NCBI RefSeq assembly: GCF_008711285.1 | Contig: NZ_VXDC01000009.1 | Coordinates: 1 to 64,000, forward strand | Origin: Roseibium aquae | GTDB taxonomy: Bacteria; Pseudomonadota; Alphaproteobacteria; Rhizobiales; Stappiaceae | DNA: 64,000 nt | Direction: 5' to 3' | Shown: in pieces, positions 8,910-18,660 of the stretch | Position numbering within the stretch: position 1 is the stretch's first letter | Layout: every line of letters starts with the position of its first letter | Program-made: the position numbers and the translations under genes | Notes under the pieces: generated by a model | The model's database searches: none | What the model saw: the letters and a program-made list of their open reading frames with translations, nothing else | What the model was told of the DNA's origin: nothing

Positions 8910-9930
8910 TTCTTGCCAGATTCCCCAGACGCTCGGCTTTTTCCTGGGCCTCAAGAGCCAGTTCCATCACCTTGAAACAGTGGCTTTGCGCCATCGCCGT
9001 TTCCGTCCGATCCCGCACATCCGAAGCAAGACGGTCGAAATAGGTCAGCGGTTCCTTCGAAGCGTCGAAATATTCATACCGCTCGCCATTCACGAGGAAC
9101 ACATGATCCGTGCCGTCCCGGCCGCACAGGTCGACATATTTCCGCAGCTCGATTGTCCCATCCGTTCCAAGGATGGTCAGGCGCCCGTCGCCCCAGGTTG
9201 GCAGGGCATCCGGCGTATACCAGTCAACCCGGATATAGCCGCTGCCATTCTCGCTGCGGATCAGGATCTCGCCGAAATCCTGAAGGCCGGGATCGTCCGG
9301 ATTGGCGAAGTTTCCAACGCTTGAGCTCACGATGGACGCATCGCTGGAGCCAGTGAAGAACAGGAACTGATCGATCTGATGGGACGCGATGTCCGTCAGG
9401 ATGCCGCCATACTGGTCTTCCTGGAAGAACCACTGCGGGCGCAGCGGACGGTTCAAGCGGTGCGGTCCCAGCCCTACGGTCTGCACAACCCGTCCGATCG
9501 CGCCGTCAGCGATCAGTTCCGCCGCCTTGGCGACCGCCGGCACCTCGAACCGTTCTGAAAAATCAATGGACCAGATCCGGCCGGTCTGTGCGACCACTTC
9601 CTTGATCTCCGCAAGCTGGTCCTTTGTGGTGCACCCGGGCTTGTCAGTCATGACATCCTTGCCGGCGCGCATCGCCTCAATGGCTCTTTCGGCCCGGCGG
9701 GCCGGAATATCCGCCAGCAGGATCAGATCCACCTCGGGGTCGTCAAGCAGCGCCCGTCGATCACGGACCCGGGGAATATCGGGAAAGCGGGTTTGGAACC
9801 CCTCGACCGGTTGCGGCTCGCCCTCCGTCCACCAGCCCGCGCAGGTCGCGCCCGCCTTCAGCATTCCCTCAAGCTGGCCAAAAATATGACGGTGATCGAC
9901 ACCGATCACGGCAACCTTCAAATCGGACAT
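8902..9930 (-). CDS. Gfo/Idh/MocA family oxidoreductase
   Basis: A 342-residue dehydrogenase. The N-terminal nucleotide-binding strand is VAVIGVDHRHIFGQ, a variant of the usual GxGxxG loop with VDHRH replacing part of the glycine motif; this variant occurs in some members of the family. The catalytic lysine motif appears as TDKPGCTTKDQ instead of EKP, and the active-site histidine is in DIASHQIDQF. The C-terminal alpha/beta domain includes GSGYIRVDWYTPDALPTWGD. The gene lies between two other Gfo/Idh/MocA genes in the uxuA-linked operon and overlaps the one downstream by 8 bases. It is probably an NAD(P)-linked oxidation or reduction step on a sugar acid; the direction and substrate are not visible. 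Confidence 0.86.
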   Translation of the reverse strand: MSDLKVAVIGVDHRHIFGQLEGMLKAGATCAGWWTEGEPQPVEGFQTRFPDIPRVRDRRALLDDPEVDLILLADIPARRAERAIEAMRAGKDVMTDKPGCTTKDQLAEIKEVVAQTGRIWSIDFSERFEVPAVAKAAELIADGAIGRVVQTVGLGPHRLNRPLRPQWFFQEDQYGGILTDIASHQIDQFLFFTGSSDASIVSSSVGNFANPDDPGLQDFGEILIRSENGSGYIRVDWYTPDALPTWGDGRLTILGTDGTIELRKYVDLCGRDGTDHVFLVNGERYEYFDASKEPLTYFDRLASDVRDRTETAMAQSHCFKVMELALEAQEKAERLGNLARNG

Positions 9931-9954
9931 GGATTGGTCTTTCTGGACATGGGG

Positions 9955-10980
9955 TCAGTCAATGGTTACAGCGCGCCGGTCCTTCGAGGATTGGACGAGC
10001 GCATCGATCAGACGATGAACATGAAGAGCTTCCCGGCCGGACACATCAACCGGCTCTCCGGCAAGCACCCGGCTTGCAAACGAACGGATCAGGTCCCGGT
10101 GCCAGCCATGGGGAAAGGCCATCGGATCGGCACCGCCGCCCGTGCCCGCGGTTTCGCCCCAGGTCTGCACCCGGCCGTCGCGGTAGCGGACCGTCAGCAC
10201 ACCCGATTGAAGATGCGCGCTAGCCCTGGTTCCGTCGAGAGTGATGGATTCCGCATCGCCGGGAAAAGACGCAGTCGTCGCCATGACCGATCCGACCGCC
10301 CCGGACGCGAAGCGGAGCCCGCCGGCAACAAAGTCTTCTGCTTCCATCTTGTGAAAGCGTGTCGTCGCCGAGACAGCCTGCACCTCGGATACCGGCCCGG
10401 TCATGGAGAGCATCAGATCAAGCGTATGGATCGCCTGGGAAATTAGAACCCCGCCGCCATCGCGCTCGTAGCTGCCGCGCCCCGGCTCGTCATAATAGGC
10501 CTGTGCCCGCCACCAGGGAACCGACACCCGCACCATGCCGATCTCGCCCAGATCGCCCGCGTCGATCAACGACTTCAGGGTTCGGGAGACCTCACGGAAC
10601 CGGTGCTGGAAAACGATGCCGAGTTGAACCTTTGCCGCTTCGCACATCCGGACAAGCCCTTCGGCGGCTCCGGTCGTCCGTTCGACCGGCTTTTCCATCA
10701 GAATGTGCTTGCCCGCCCGGGCGAAGGTCTCCACAAGGGCCTGCCGCTGGTTGGGCGGTGTGATGATCAGCGCGGCGTGAACATCTGGATCGGCAACCAG
10801 TTGCTCCAGTGCGGCCGCTTCCGGAAAACCATGCTCTTGCGCGAAAGCGAACCTTTTTTCCTGCGTTCGCGAGTAGACGCCCTTGACCTCGATGAGGTCT
10901 TGAAGGTCCTTCAGCGCGCGCGCATGCGGCAGCGCAGCCATGCCTGTCCCGATGACGGCCAGTCCCAACTTGCCGCTCAT
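9955..10980 (-). CDS. Gfo/Idh/MocA family oxidoreductase
   Basis: A 341-residue NAD(P)-dependent oxidoreductase. It begins [20 protein letters not shown], a standard Rossmann glycine loop. It has [16 protein letters not shown] as the catalytic-lysine motif and [15 protein letters not shown] carrying the active-site histidine. The start ATG at 10980 overlaps the stop of the ABC ATPase by four bases (ATGA), which fixes it against a longer frame running to 11130. It is the first of three oxidoreductases that follow the importer genes, and the 24-base gap to the next suggests a single transcript. The likely job is to convert the imported sugar acid or glycoside; this is inferred from context only. 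Confidence 0.88.
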   Translation of the reverse strand: MSGKLGLAVIGTGMAALPHARALKDLQDLIEVKGVYSRTQEKRFAFAQEHGFPEAAALEQLVADPDVHAALIITPPNQRQALVETFARAGKHILMEKPVERTTGAAEGLVRMCEAAKVQLGIVFQHRFREVSRTLKSLIDAGDLGEIGMVRVSVPWWRAQAYYDEPGRGSYERDGGGVLISQAIHTLDLMLSMTGPVSEVQAVSATTRFHKMEAEDFVAGGLRFASGAVGSVMATTASFPGDAESITLDGTRASAHLQSGVLTVRYRDGRVQTWGETAGTGGGADPMAFPHGWHRDLIRSFASRVLAGEPVDVSGREALHVHRLIDALVQSSKDRRAVTID

Positions 10981-12065
10981 GTGGGCAACCCGTTGGCCAG
11001 AACATTTCCGTCCGCGCCGAAAACATGCATTTTCGAGCGGTCGAATTTGAGATGAATCACCTGACCGCGTTCGACCGGCAACTGGCCGAGTTGATGCACC
11101 GTCAGCTGCGGCAATCCGTCGGCGGAGCAATAGAGATAGGTCTCTCCCCCGAGCTGTTCGGATAGCTCGACAGTAGCGGTCACATCCGCGTCGTCTTCAC
11201 CTGTGATCGCAATATGCTCCGGACGCACGCCGTAAGTCGCCGAAGATTGCGCTTCCAAGCCGGGAACCTCCGGGACCCGGATCGTTTGCGCGCCGCTGAC
11301 AAGATCGAAACCGGTCCCATTCGCGGCAACCCTGGCCTCAACCAAATTCATGCGCGGCGAGCCGATAAAACCGGCGACGAACGTGTTCCTCGGCTTGTTG
11401 TAAAGATCGAGCGGCTTGCCCGCCTGCGCAACATTGCCGCCAGACAATACCACGATCGTGTCAGCCAGCGTCATGGCCTCCACCTGATCATGTGTCACAT
11501 AAATCATGGTCCCGCCGAGCTTGGCATGCAGACCGGCCAGTTCCTTGCGCATGGCAACCCGAAGTTCCGCATCGAGGTTCGACAATGGCTCATCGAACAA
11601 GAACGCCTTTGGATCGCGGACAATGGCACGGCCGATCGCCACCCGCTGGCGTTGCCCCCCCGAAAGCGCTTTCGGGCGCCTTTGAAGATAGGGTTCGATC
11701 TGAAGGAGACGGGCAGCTTCCGTCACCCGCTTGTCGATTTCTTCCCGCGGCATCTTCGCGTTCTCAAGGCCGAAAGCCATATTCTTATATACGCTCATAT
11801 GAGGATAAAGCGCATAGGACTGAAACACCATGGCGAGGCCTCGCTCGGAAGCGGGGACGGTATTCACCACCTCGCCGTCAATCACGACTTCGCCGCCGCT
11901 GACCTTCTCCAACCCCGCGATAATCCGCAGCAGCGTCGATTTTCCGCAACCCGACGGGCCTACGAAAACGACGAATTCGCCGCTATGGATCTCCAGGTCT
12001 ATGCCGTGGATGACTTCGACCTCGCCATAGGCCTTGACCACCTTGTTCAGTTTTATCTCGGTCAT
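10977..12065 (-). CDS. ABC transporter ATP-binding protein of the sugar-acid importer (UgpC/MalK type)
   Basis: A 362-residue ATPase. Walker A GPSGCGKS is at residues 36-43, the signature [16 protein letters not shown] at about 132-147, Walker [13 protein letters not shown] just after, and the H-loop [12 protein letters not shown] near 190. A TOBE/OB regulatory domain fills the C-terminus ([27 protein letters not shown]). It lies in the same operon as a binding protein and two permeases, so it should energise that importer. It is separated from the permeases only by the D-2-hydroxyacid dehydrogenase gene. It differs clearly from the ATPase at 1324-2379, so the two are not a recent duplication. 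Confidence 0.95.
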   Translation of the reverse strand: MTEIKLNKVVKAYGEVEVIHGIDLEIHSGEFVVFVGPSGCGKSTLLRIIAGLEKVSGGEVVIDGEVVNTVPASERGLAMVFQSYALYPHMSVYKNMAFGLENAKMPREEIDKRVTEAARLLQIEPYLQRRPKALSGGQRQRVAIGRAIVRDPKAFLFDEPLSNLDAELRVAMRKELAGLHAKLGGTMIYVTHDQVEAMTLADTIVVLSGGNVAQAGKPLDLYNKPRNTFVAGFIGSPRMNLVEARVAANGTGFDLVSGAQTIRVPEVPGLEAQSSATYGVRPEHIAITGEDDADVTATVELSEQLGGETYLYCSADGLPQLTVHQLGQLPVERGQVIHLKFDRSKMHVFGADGNVLANGLPT

Positions 12066-12084
12066 TGTGTCCCCTTGCCCACGC

Positions 12085-13101
12085 TTACCGGCTGCGGGCC
12101 ATGGCCGCTTGGCGCGGCTCTGCCTTTTGCATGCGAAGCGGCGGCAGACCTTTCAGGATCTGCCGGATATCGTCCATCATCATGTCGCGGATCCGTGCGT
12201 AGGAGGCCTCCAGCCCGCCCGCCAGATGCGCAGTGAAAAGAACATTGGCGGTAGCCCGGACCTCGGACTCCGCCGGCACCGGCTCTTGCGGAAAGACATC
12301 GACCGCAGCCCGGAAACGGCCATTGCCCGCAAGCTCCAGGAACGCGTCGAAATCGACCACCTCCGCGCGCGAGGCCAGAACGACCGACGCGTCCGGCGCG
12401 ATCCGCTCCAAGCGCGCCCGGTCCAGAAAACCTTCATTCTCGCTGGTTGCCCCAGCCAGCACAAAGATCACATCCGATGTTTCCAGCAGATCATCGAGGC
12501 CGGCGGCCCGCAGCCCTTCGATTTCCAGATACCGATCGGACAGCCATGGATCGTGCGCGATCAAGTCGCATCCGAACGGCCTTAGAAGCGGCACCAGCGC
12601 ACGGCCCAGATTGCCATAGCCGATCAAGCCGACCCGCGCGCCAAAAAGGGTCTTGGCCTTGCCGTTTCCACCAATGCCGTAGGCTTCATGCCCACCGCGG
12701 AACAAAGTGTCGGCGGCCGCGAGCCCGCGCAGGAGAGAAATGGCTTGTCCGAGGCAGTACTCGGCAACCGCCGGCGCCATGGCGGGCGCCGCGGACAGGA
12801 CATGAATGCCCCGGCGGTGGGCCTGCGCGTAGTCGATGTTCGGCTCCCAGTTGGCCTTGACGTTCAAGATCGCCTTCAGGTGCGGCGCGCGGTCCAGCCG
12901 TTCCACGGGCATGGCCGTCTGGCCGACAATGATGTCCACTTCCGGCAGAACACTCTCGACCAGATCGTCCGGCGCGCGTGAGCCGAAGTGACTGACAACC
13001 CGGCCAAGCTGCCGGCATCCCGCCGCCACGTCCGCGGTGAATACCATCGCCTCGGTGCGGGGAAACGGATCGAAGAAGATCAGCGGCGTGTTGTCCATCA
13101 T
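12085..13101 (-). CDS. D-isomer-specific 2-hydroxyacid dehydrogenase
   Basis: A 338-residue cytoplasmic NAD(P)-dependent dehydrogenase. The Rossmann motif [20 protein letters not shown] is near the centre. The catalytic triad is visible as Arg in [11 protein letters not shown], Glu in DVFPQEPVP and His in [13 protein letters not shown], each in the normal order and spacing for the family. The start at 13101 overlaps the stop of the upstream permease by four bases. Placement between importer permeases and importer ATPase strongly suggests that it works on the imported compound or on a keto-acid product. It could reduce a 2-keto sugar acid, or oxidise a D-2-hydroxy acid such as an aldonate. The exact substrate is unknown. 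Confidence 0.88.
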   Translation of the reverse strand: MMDNTPLIFFDPFPRTEAMVFTADVAAGCRQLGRVVSHFGSRAPDDLVESVLPEVDIIVGQTAMPVERLDRAPHLKAILNVKANWEPNIDYAQAHRRGIHVLSAAPAMAPAVAEYCLGQAISLLRGLAAADTLFRGGHEAYGIGGNGKAKTLFGARVGLIGYGNLGRALVPLLRPFGCDLIAHDPWLSDRYLEIEGLRAAGLDDLLETSDVIFVLAGATSENEGFLDRARLERIAPDASVVLASRAEVVDFDAFLELAGNGRFRAAVDVFPQEPVPAESEVRATANVLFTAHLAGGLEASYARIRDMMMDDIRQILKGLPPLRMQKAEPRQAAMARSR

Positions 13102-14177
13102 TTCATCCCCGAAGAGGCAATGCCGGTGGTGATGAACCGCTGCAGGAACGCAAAGACCAGCACCACGGGAATGAGGGTCACGACGGTCATGGCCAGCACA
13201 TAATGCCACTGGACATCCAGCTCGCCCTGAAAGGCGTTGAGACCGATCTGCAGCGTATAAACCTCGTTGCGGGTGAGAACGACCAACGGCCAAAGGAAAT
13301 CATTCCACCGCCACATGACCGAAAAGATCGCGAGCACCGCGATTGCGGGAAGCGAGAGCGGCAGCACGATCCGCCAATAGATCGTCCACTCGCTCGCCTT
13401 GTCCATCCGCGCCGCCTCGATGAGATCCTTGGGAATGGTGAGCATGTATTGCCGCAACAGAAAGACGCCGGTCGGCGTTGCGGCTCCGGGCAGGATGACC
13501 GCCCAAAGGGTGTTGACCATCCCAAGCTGGGTCACGACCAGATAGGTTGGCACAAGAACAATGGTCACCGGAATCATCAGCGTTCCGATGACAAAAAGCA
13601 TGATGGCGTTGCGGCCCTTGAAATCGTAGATCGCCAGACCGTAGGCCGCCATGGAATTGATCAGCAGCGTGATCACCGTCGCAACGACTGTGACGATGAC
13701 CGAATTTTGCAGGTATCTCAGGAAGTTGAAGGTTTCGAGAGGGTCGATGTAGTTTTCGGTCGCAACGCGCATTTCGCGGATTGGCTCGCGTGTGTTGATC
13801 GGCACGCTGACCCGCTCACCCGGGTTTTCCGGATCGACCATCTGCGCCATGATCCCGATCCGCCGGATCTGGGCGAGTTCCTTCACTGTCCCGTCTTCCA
13901 TCGTCACGGCGAACAGGGGGAGCGGGTCGTCATACCCCTCCACCTGCACCTCGATCTGGCCAAGCGGCAGGAGCGTGGGCGGAAACTCAAGCAGGCCCGC
14001 GGGTGTCTTGAAGGAGGACAGCACCAGCCAGACGACGGGGCCGAACATCAACAGGACGCCCAGAACAAGGTAGACATAGGTGAAGACATCGGTCCAATGC
14101 CACTGTCCACCCTCGCGCCGGCGGGTCAGGAAGCCGAGAACGGGGCGGCCGGAGCTGGAAGTCGAAGCCATGGTCAT
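13098..14177 (-). CDS. Carbohydrate ABC transporter permease (MalG type)
   Basis: A 359-residue inner-membrane permease. The first transmembrane helix is at about residues 30-55 (YVYLVLGVLLMFGPVVWLVL) and five more follow after residue 130. The cytoplasmic EAA loop that docks with the ATPase reads EAARMDKASEWTIYWRIVLP. Between helices 1 and 2 there is an unusually long soluble insert of about 75 residues (PLPLFAVTMEDGTVKELAQI and onward), making the protein longer than the common 275-300 residues. The start lies 3 bases after the stop of the MalF-type permease, with GAGGG about 8 bases upstream; an ATG two codons later is an alternative. Confidence 0.92.
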   Translation of the reverse strand: MTMASTSSSGRPVLGFLTRRREGGQWHWTDVFTYVYLVLGVLLMFGPVVWLVLSSFKTPAGLLEFPPTLLPLGQIEVQVEGYDDPLPLFAVTMEDGTVKELAQIRRIGIMAQMVDPENPGERVSVPINTREPIREMRVATENYIDPLETFNFLRYLQNSVIVTVVATVITLLINSMAAYGLAIYDFKGRNAIMLFVIGTLMIPVTIVLVPTYLVVTQLGMVNTLWAVILPGAATPTGVFLLRQYMLTIPKDLIEAARMDKASEWTIYWRIVLPLSLPAIAVLAIFSVMWRWNDFLWPLVVLTRNEVYTLQIGLNAFQGELDVQWHYVLAMTVVTLIPVVLVFAFLQRFITTGIASSGMK

Positions 14178-14180
14178 CGG

Positions 14181-15212
14181 TCAGCCCTCATCCTTGCGCC
14201 GGGTAACGGCGAGTTGCACAATCGTGAGGGCGAACAGGACCACACCGAGGACGACCGAAGCCGCCGAAGCCAGTCCGAAATTCTGGACCTGATTGGCAAA
14301 GCCGGTGGTGTAGATGTACTGGACGATGAACTGGGTCGCCGTGCCGGGCCCGCCGCCGGTCAGAACAAAAACCTCATCGAAAATCTGGACGGCCTTGATC
14401 AGGGCCAGAACGATGACCACCAGCATGTTGGGCCACAGCAATGGCAGTGTGATCCGCCAGAACACGCGTTCCTTGCTTGTGCCATCCATTTCCGCCGCTT
14501 CGTAAAGGTCGGGCGGAATGGCCTGAAGGCCCGCCAGCAGGATCAGTGTGTAAAAGCCCATATGCGCCCAAACTGAGACGAAGATCGCCCAGAACATCGA
14601 CCATGTCGGGTCGACGAAGAACAGAATCCGTTCGAGCCCCATCGACACGAGGGCGGCATTCAGCACGCCATCCCGCAGCAAGATCCATTTCCAGATCAGA
14701 GCGACAACAACCGGCGACAGGAGAACCGGAAAAAAGAACACGGCCCGGAAAAAGCCGCGCCCGCGGATTTCGCGGTTCAAGATCAAGGCCGTGATCAACG
14801 AGAACAGCACCATGAACCCGACCTGGAAAAACACGAAGGTGCCCGTGTTGTAGATTGCCCGCCAGAAGCGGTCTTCCCGGCAGGTGGTCGGGTCGAGATG
14901 ATTGCCGCACTCCAGCAGGTATCCATATTGCTCCGCGCCCACATAGGGCCGGTCCTGCAGGAAAAGATTGGTGCCGCCCGTGACCGAAAAGCCAATGCTC
15001 AGGATCAGGGGCGTGATGACGAAGATCCCGAAAAACGCAAGGTTGGGAAACAGGAAGACATAAGGCATCGCGCCGATGCCCAGGATCCGCTGAAGAAAGC
15101 GCAAAGGCCATTCAAACAGCCTGAAAAAGGCCATCGCCGGCAGCGCCAGGATCGCATAGACGCGATCGGACAGGCGGACCGGCTCGGCACGCGGATCGGT
15201 ATCAAAAGCCAT
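14181..15212 (-). CDS. Carbohydrate ABC transporter permease (MalF type)
   Basis: A 343-residue inner-membrane permease, partner of the MalG-type protein downstream. It has an N-terminal amphipathic region, then six predicted transmembrane helices starting at VFLFPNLAFFGIFVITPLIL. The EAA loop reads YEAAEMDGTSKERVFWRITL, close to the family consensus. Two cysteines (LLECGNHLDPTTCRED) sit in the first periplasmic loop and could form a disulfide. The gene follows the binding protein by 88 bases and is close to the next permease, the usual order binding protein, MalF, MalG. The ribosome site before the ATG at 15212 is weak. Confidence 0.93.
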   Translation of the reverse strand: MAFDTDPRAEPVRLSDRVYAILALPAMAFFRLFEWPLRFLQRILGIGAMPYVFLFPNLAFFGIFVITPLILSIGFSVTGGTNLFLQDRPYVGAEQYGYLLECGNHLDPTTCREDRFWRAIYNTGTFVFFQVGFMVLFSLITALILNREIRGRGFFRAVFFFPVLLSPVVVALIWKWILLRDGVLNAALVSMGLERILFFVDPTWSMFWAIFVSVWAHMGFYTLILLAGLQAIPPDLYEAAEMDGTSKERVFWRITLPLLWPNMLVVIVLALIKAVQIFDEVFVLTGGGPGTATQFIVQYIYTTGFANQVQNFGLASAASVVLGVVLFALTIVQLAVTRRKDEG

Positions 15213-15300
15213 GGGCGCGCGTTCGCTTCACATTCAAATGAAAATGCTCAAAGGACGTCTCCGGCCGGACACACGATCCGGCCGGAGTACGCAGACTTGA

Positions 15301-16587
15301 TCAGTTCTCGCGTTGCTTTTCCGCGATTTGCTGCTCTACGTCCTGGGTCATGCGGTCGAATGCCTGATCGAGGGTCAGTTCACCCACAATGGCCTCGCCG
15401 AGCCGCGAGATGAGCGCGTTGAACATAACGCGATTGTGGACATAGCCTTGCAGGTCGAAGGCGATCGGTGAAATGCCCGGAACTGCGGAAGCGAATGTCA
15501 GCAGCGCGTGCTCGGCCCGCGGGTCCTCGGTCTGGAAATCGACGCCGCTTTTGGCAAGCCCGAGATGGCCCGGGATGAACAATGTCCGGCCGTAGAATTC
15601 GTTGAGAACTTCCTCGGAGGACAGGTAATCCATCAGCTTGCCGACCTCCTCGGGGTGTTCGGAGGTTTTCAGCGCCACAAGAGCCGCGCCGCCCGGCATG
15701 CCCGTGCAAGCGGCCGGACCACATGGCGCTGGTACGGCCCACCAGTCGAACGCGTCGCCGATCTTTTCGGCAAATTGCGGAATCTGCCAGGAGCCGCTCA
15801 TGTACAAGACGGTCTGGGCGTTGGCGAATTCCTCATTTGCCCCAAGATACTGGGAACCGGAAACCGACCCCCAAAGCTCCTTGGCCATCGTGCCGTCCTG
15901 GTGCCAGTCGTAGAGCATCGTGGCCATGGCCTTCAGCCCGTCATCGACCAGCGCCGGTCCGCCATCGGCATCGAACATTCCCGCTCCCATCGAGATGGCC
16001 GGGCCGGCCACCCGGTGACCGGAGCGATCCCAAGCCATTGGAATCGGAATGTCGAGCTTTTCAGCCACCTCGCGGCTGGCGGCTGCCCAGTCGCTCCAGG
16101 TCGCGTTCTCGCCCGGCATGGCAACGCCAGCCTGTTCGAACAGGGTCTTGTTCACATAGGGGCCCGTCACGGTGAGCTGCGTCATGAACCCTGAAATCTG
16201 CGGCTCCGCACCAACCGGCTGCATCCATTTCAGGAAGGGACCGAAGTTCTCCCGCCAGTAATCCGGATTGGAGATGTAGGGCGTGAGATCCATGTAATAT
16301 TGCGACAACCCTCCCAGATCCGTCACACGTGCGAGATCAGGCCCCTCACCGGCCGCCAGCTGGACGGGCAGACTTTCGAGGATCGCCTTGTAGGGCAGAA
16401 CGTCGAGAACGACGTTGATGTCGGGATTGTCGGCGTTGAAGCGATCCAGGATGTCCTGCATCACCTCGCCCTCGATCCCATCGTTGTACCAGGCCATGCG
16501 GAGTTCCGTCTCCGCGAAGGCGGCACCCGCGGTAAGCGCGGCCGAAGCCACGCCGGCCGCCAGCGCTATGCGAAATTGCTTTGTCAT
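15301..16587 (-). CDS. ABC transporter extracellular solute-binding protein of the sugar-acid importer
   Basis: A 428-residue periplasmic binding protein of the family 1 carbohydrate type. A signal peptide is clear at residues 1-26 (MTKQFRIALAAG then an alanine-rich core ending AAFA). The mature protein starts ETELRMAWYNDG and has the DRFNADNPDINVVLDVLPY lobe characteristic of the family. The start at 16587 is chosen because GGAGG lies 8 bases upstream; the ATG two codons earlier is too close to that site. It has its own promoter and operator at 16610-16641, downstream of the gntR gene, which fits the high expression a binding protein needs. The substrate is probably a hexuronate-related compound, inferred from uxuA. 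Confidence 0.9.
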   Translation of the reverse strand: MTKQFRIALAAGVASAALTAGAAFAETELRMAWYNDGIEGEVMQDILDRFNADNPDINVVLDVLPYKAILESLPVQLAAGEGPDLARVTDLGGLSQYYMDLTPYISNPDYWRENFGPFLKWMQPVGAEPQISGFMTQLTVTGPYVNKTLFEQAGVAMPGENATWSDWAAASREVAEKLDIPIPMAWDRSGHRVAGPAISMGAGMFDADGGPALVDDGLKAMATMLYDWHQDGTMAKELWGSVSGSQYLGANEEFANAQTVLYMSGSWQIPQFAEKIGDAFDWWAVPAPCGPAACTGMPGGAALVALKTSEHPEEVGKLMDYLSSEEVLNEFYGRTLFIPGHLGLAKSGVDFQTEDPRAEHALLTFASAVPGISPIAFDLQGYVHNRVMFNALISRLGEAIVGELTLDQAFDRMTQDVEQQIAEKQREN

Positions 16588-16609
16588 TTCCATTTCCTCC
16601 CAGTGTTCT

Positions 16610-16641
16610 GGTATACTAGTACACCTTGATATGCCGTTCAA
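16610..16641 (-). promoter_or_regulatory. Promoter with overlapping GntR-type operator, upstream of the importer operon
   Basis: Read on the - strand, a -35 box TTGAAC (16636-16641) and a -10 box TAGTAT (16613-16618) are separated by 17 bases. A 16-base near-palindrome, GGTATACTAGTACACC on +, covers 16610-16625 and so sits on the -10 box. A related sequence with the same TAGTAT -10 box lies upstream of uxuA. Both flank the gntR gene, which makes autoregulation by that repressor likely. Confidence 0.65.
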
Positions 16642-16655
16642 TCGCGGCGTCGCGA

Positions 16656-17402
16656 TCAATTCGCCCGCGATCTTTCCCCTTTCCCCTCCCGCATGGGCGA
16701 CGCTGCCGTCCCCAACGCATCCTTCCCCATCAGGACCGACCTGACATGCGCGTCCATTTCACAGGCGGCGCCCAAGGCATCCCCGGCGCGGATCCGGTCC
16801 AGAATGGCCATGTGATTTTTGAAGGCCGCCAGTGAGCGGCCCGGAATGGACGACATCAACGCCAGCCTTTGACGATCCACATGGGCCTTCACCGATTGCG
16901 CGAGCCGCCAGGCGCGGGGCATGTCGGCCATGTCGGACAGCATGTGATGAAAACCTTCGTCGAGCTTGAAAAAGGTCGCGTAGTCATCCGCCTCGGCCGC
17001 CCTTTGCTGCATGGCGAGATTGCCCGCGATCAGTGTTTCGTCGATACCGGTCTCGCACAGACGGCGCACGACGGCCGCCTCCAGAGCTGCGCGGATCAGG
17101 ACAGCTTCCAGGATCTGCGCCTCATCGACACGCGCGACCACGGACCCCACCTGCGGACGGGTCACGATGAGCCCTTCCGCGGCGAGTTGCTGCATGGCTG
17201 CCCGTAATGGCGTCCGGCTGACCGCACACATGCGCGACACGTCGCTTTCGTTGACGCTCGCCCCGGGGGGCAGCCGATTGTCGATGATCCGCTCGCGCAA
17301 AATGCGATAGAGCTGAGGAGCAATGGCCGCCGACCGGTCGATCTCGACACCGGACAGGGCCTCCTCCAGCCGGGTGTCGTCCTGCGGGTCAGCCTGGGTC
17401 AT
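16656..17402 (-). CDS. GntR family transcriptional regulator (FCD domain)
   Basis: A 248-residue DNA-binding repressor. The N-terminal winged helix covers about residues 25-95, with LYRILRERIIDNRLPPGASV, NESDVSRMCAVSRTPLRAAM as the helix-turn-helix and GLIVTRPQVGSVVA as the wing. The C-terminal helical FCD effector domain has the metal/ligand motif around LDEGFHHMLSDMADM, with the histidines expected in this subfamily. FadR/UxuR-type members commonly sense sugar acids. Its ATG at 17402 overlaps the end of uxuA by 14 bases, so both are made from one message. Two matching operators, one before uxuA and one before the binding protein, fit control of the whole locus. Confidence 0.92.
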   Translation of the reverse strand: MTQADPQDDTRLEEALSGVEIDRSAAIAPQLYRILRERIIDNRLPPGASVNESDVSRMCAVSRTPLRAAMQQLAAEGLIVTRPQVGSVVARVDEAQILEAVLIRAALEAAVVRRLCETGIDETLIAGNLAMQQRAAEADDYATFFKLDEGFHHMLSDMADMPRAWRLAQSVKAHVDRQRLALMSSIPGRSLAAFKNHMAILDRIRAGDALGAACEMDAHVRSVLMGKDALGTAASPMREGKGERSRAN

Positions 17403-18642
17403 GAACGGCCTCCCTCCGAACGCCGGGCTCCAGACCGAAAGACGGCGCCCCTGCTGAAAGGGCTGTCATCACCCCGCGCAGTTCCGCAAGTCCCTTCAAG
17501 CGGCCGATCGCCGGGTATCCAGGCTGGCCGCAACGGCCAAGATCATCCAGGATATCCTGCCCATGATCGGGACGCATTGGGATCTCCCAATCGGCCCGCC
17601 CTTCCCGCTTGCGCCGGGCCTCCTCTTCCAGAACGGCGGCGATCACGGCGACCATATCGGTCTGGCCGGCCAGATGCTCGTCTTCAAAGAAGGAACAGGG
17701 CACGGTTTCGGTATCGCGGGTCACATTGCGCAAATGCAGGAAATGGATCTTCGGTCCAAACCGGCGCACCATTGCGGCACACTCATTGTCCGGCCGGGCG
17801 CCCAAAGAGCCGGTACAAAGCGTCATGCCCGCCGCGGGACTGTCGACCGCGTCGAACAGGGCGGCATAGTCGTCGGATGTCGACATGATGCGCGGCAGAC
17901 CCAGAAGCGGAAAAGGAGGATCATCCGGGTGGCAGCACATACGCAGACCGAGGCGCTCGCACAAGGGCACGATGTGGCCGAGGAAATCGACGTGGTGCCG
18001 CCGCAACACCGCCGTGTCCATTGAACCATACGCCGCTAGTTGCTCGCGGACAGTGTCGAGCGTCCAGCGCTCAGCTGAGCCCGGAAGACCGGCAAGGACG
18101 TTTGAGGCAAGCTGTTGGCGCGCATCCTTGCCCATCATCTCGAACCGGGCGCGGGCGGCTTCTTTCGTTTCGTGATGGTAGTCCGCTTCGGCACCCGGGC
18201 GGGCCAGGAGATGAAGATCGAAGGCCGCAAAATCGATCAAATCGAACCGCATGGCGGTTCCGCCGTGAGACACCCGCCAGGCCAGATCTGTGCGGGTCCA
18301 GTCGAGAACGGGCATGAAATTATAGCAGATTGTCGAAATTCCGGCGTGCGCGAGGTTTTCGAGGGACTGCTCATATGCGGTCAAATGCTCGCGCCACGGA
18401 CCAGTCTGAGTCTTGATGGCCTCGGAAACCGGCAGGCTTTCGACCACGTCCCATGTAAGGCCCGTTGGCCGGTCCGGCGGTCCCGCGACCTGTCGCTGAC
18501 GCTCGGCGATTTCATCGCGCGTCCAGACCATTCCCGCGGGAACATGGTGCAGGGCCGTGACAACACCCTGTGCGCCGGCCTGTCTGATATCGGAAAGCGA
18601 AACCCGGTCCGTTGGACCGAACCACCGCCACGTCTGCCGCAT
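17389..18642 (-). CDS. uxuA: Mannonate dehydratase
   Basis: A 417-residue enzyme of the UxuA family that removes water from D-mannonate to give 2-keto-3-deoxy-D-gluconate in the hexuronate (Ashwell) pathway. It is recognised from the opening MRQTWRWFGPTDRVSLSDIR, then CYNFMPVLDWTRTDL, the metal-site segment CCHPDDPPFPLLGLPRI, and MRPDHGQDILDDL near the C-terminus. The length matches the family. It is the first gene of the locus and has its own operator-promoter at 18661-18691. The usual partners UxaC and UxuB are not in the window. The nearby oxidoreductases may supply mannonate by a different route, or the isomerase and reductase may be elsewhere. Confidence 0.95.
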   Translation of the reverse strand: MRQTWRWFGPTDRVSLSDIRQAGAQGVVTALHHVPAGMVWTRDEIAERQRQVAGPPDRPTGLTWDVVESLPVSEAIKTQTGPWREHLTAYEQSLENLAHAGISTICYNFMPVLDWTRTDLAWRVSHGGTAMRFDLIDFAAFDLHLLARPGAEADYHHETKEAARARFEMMGKDARQQLASNVLAGLPGSAERWTLDTVREQLAAYGSMDTAVLRRHHVDFLGHIVPLCERLGLRMCCHPDDPPFPLLGLPRIMSTSDDYAALFDAVDSPAAGMTLCTGSLGARPDNECAAMVRRFGPKIHFLHLRNVTRDTETVPCSFFEDEHLAGQTDMVAVIAAVLEEEARRKREGRADWEIPMRPDHGQDILDDLGRCGQPGYPAIGRLKGLAELRGVMTALSAGAPSFGLEPGVRREAVHDPG

Positions 18643-18660
18643 TCTTGTCGCCCTGCCACC

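Noticed and set aside
10981..11130. Longer N-terminus for the third Gfo/Idh/MocA oxidoreductase
   Set aside because: The extension would lie wholly inside the ABC ATPase gene; the ATGA overlap at 10977-10980 gives a standard Rossmann start.
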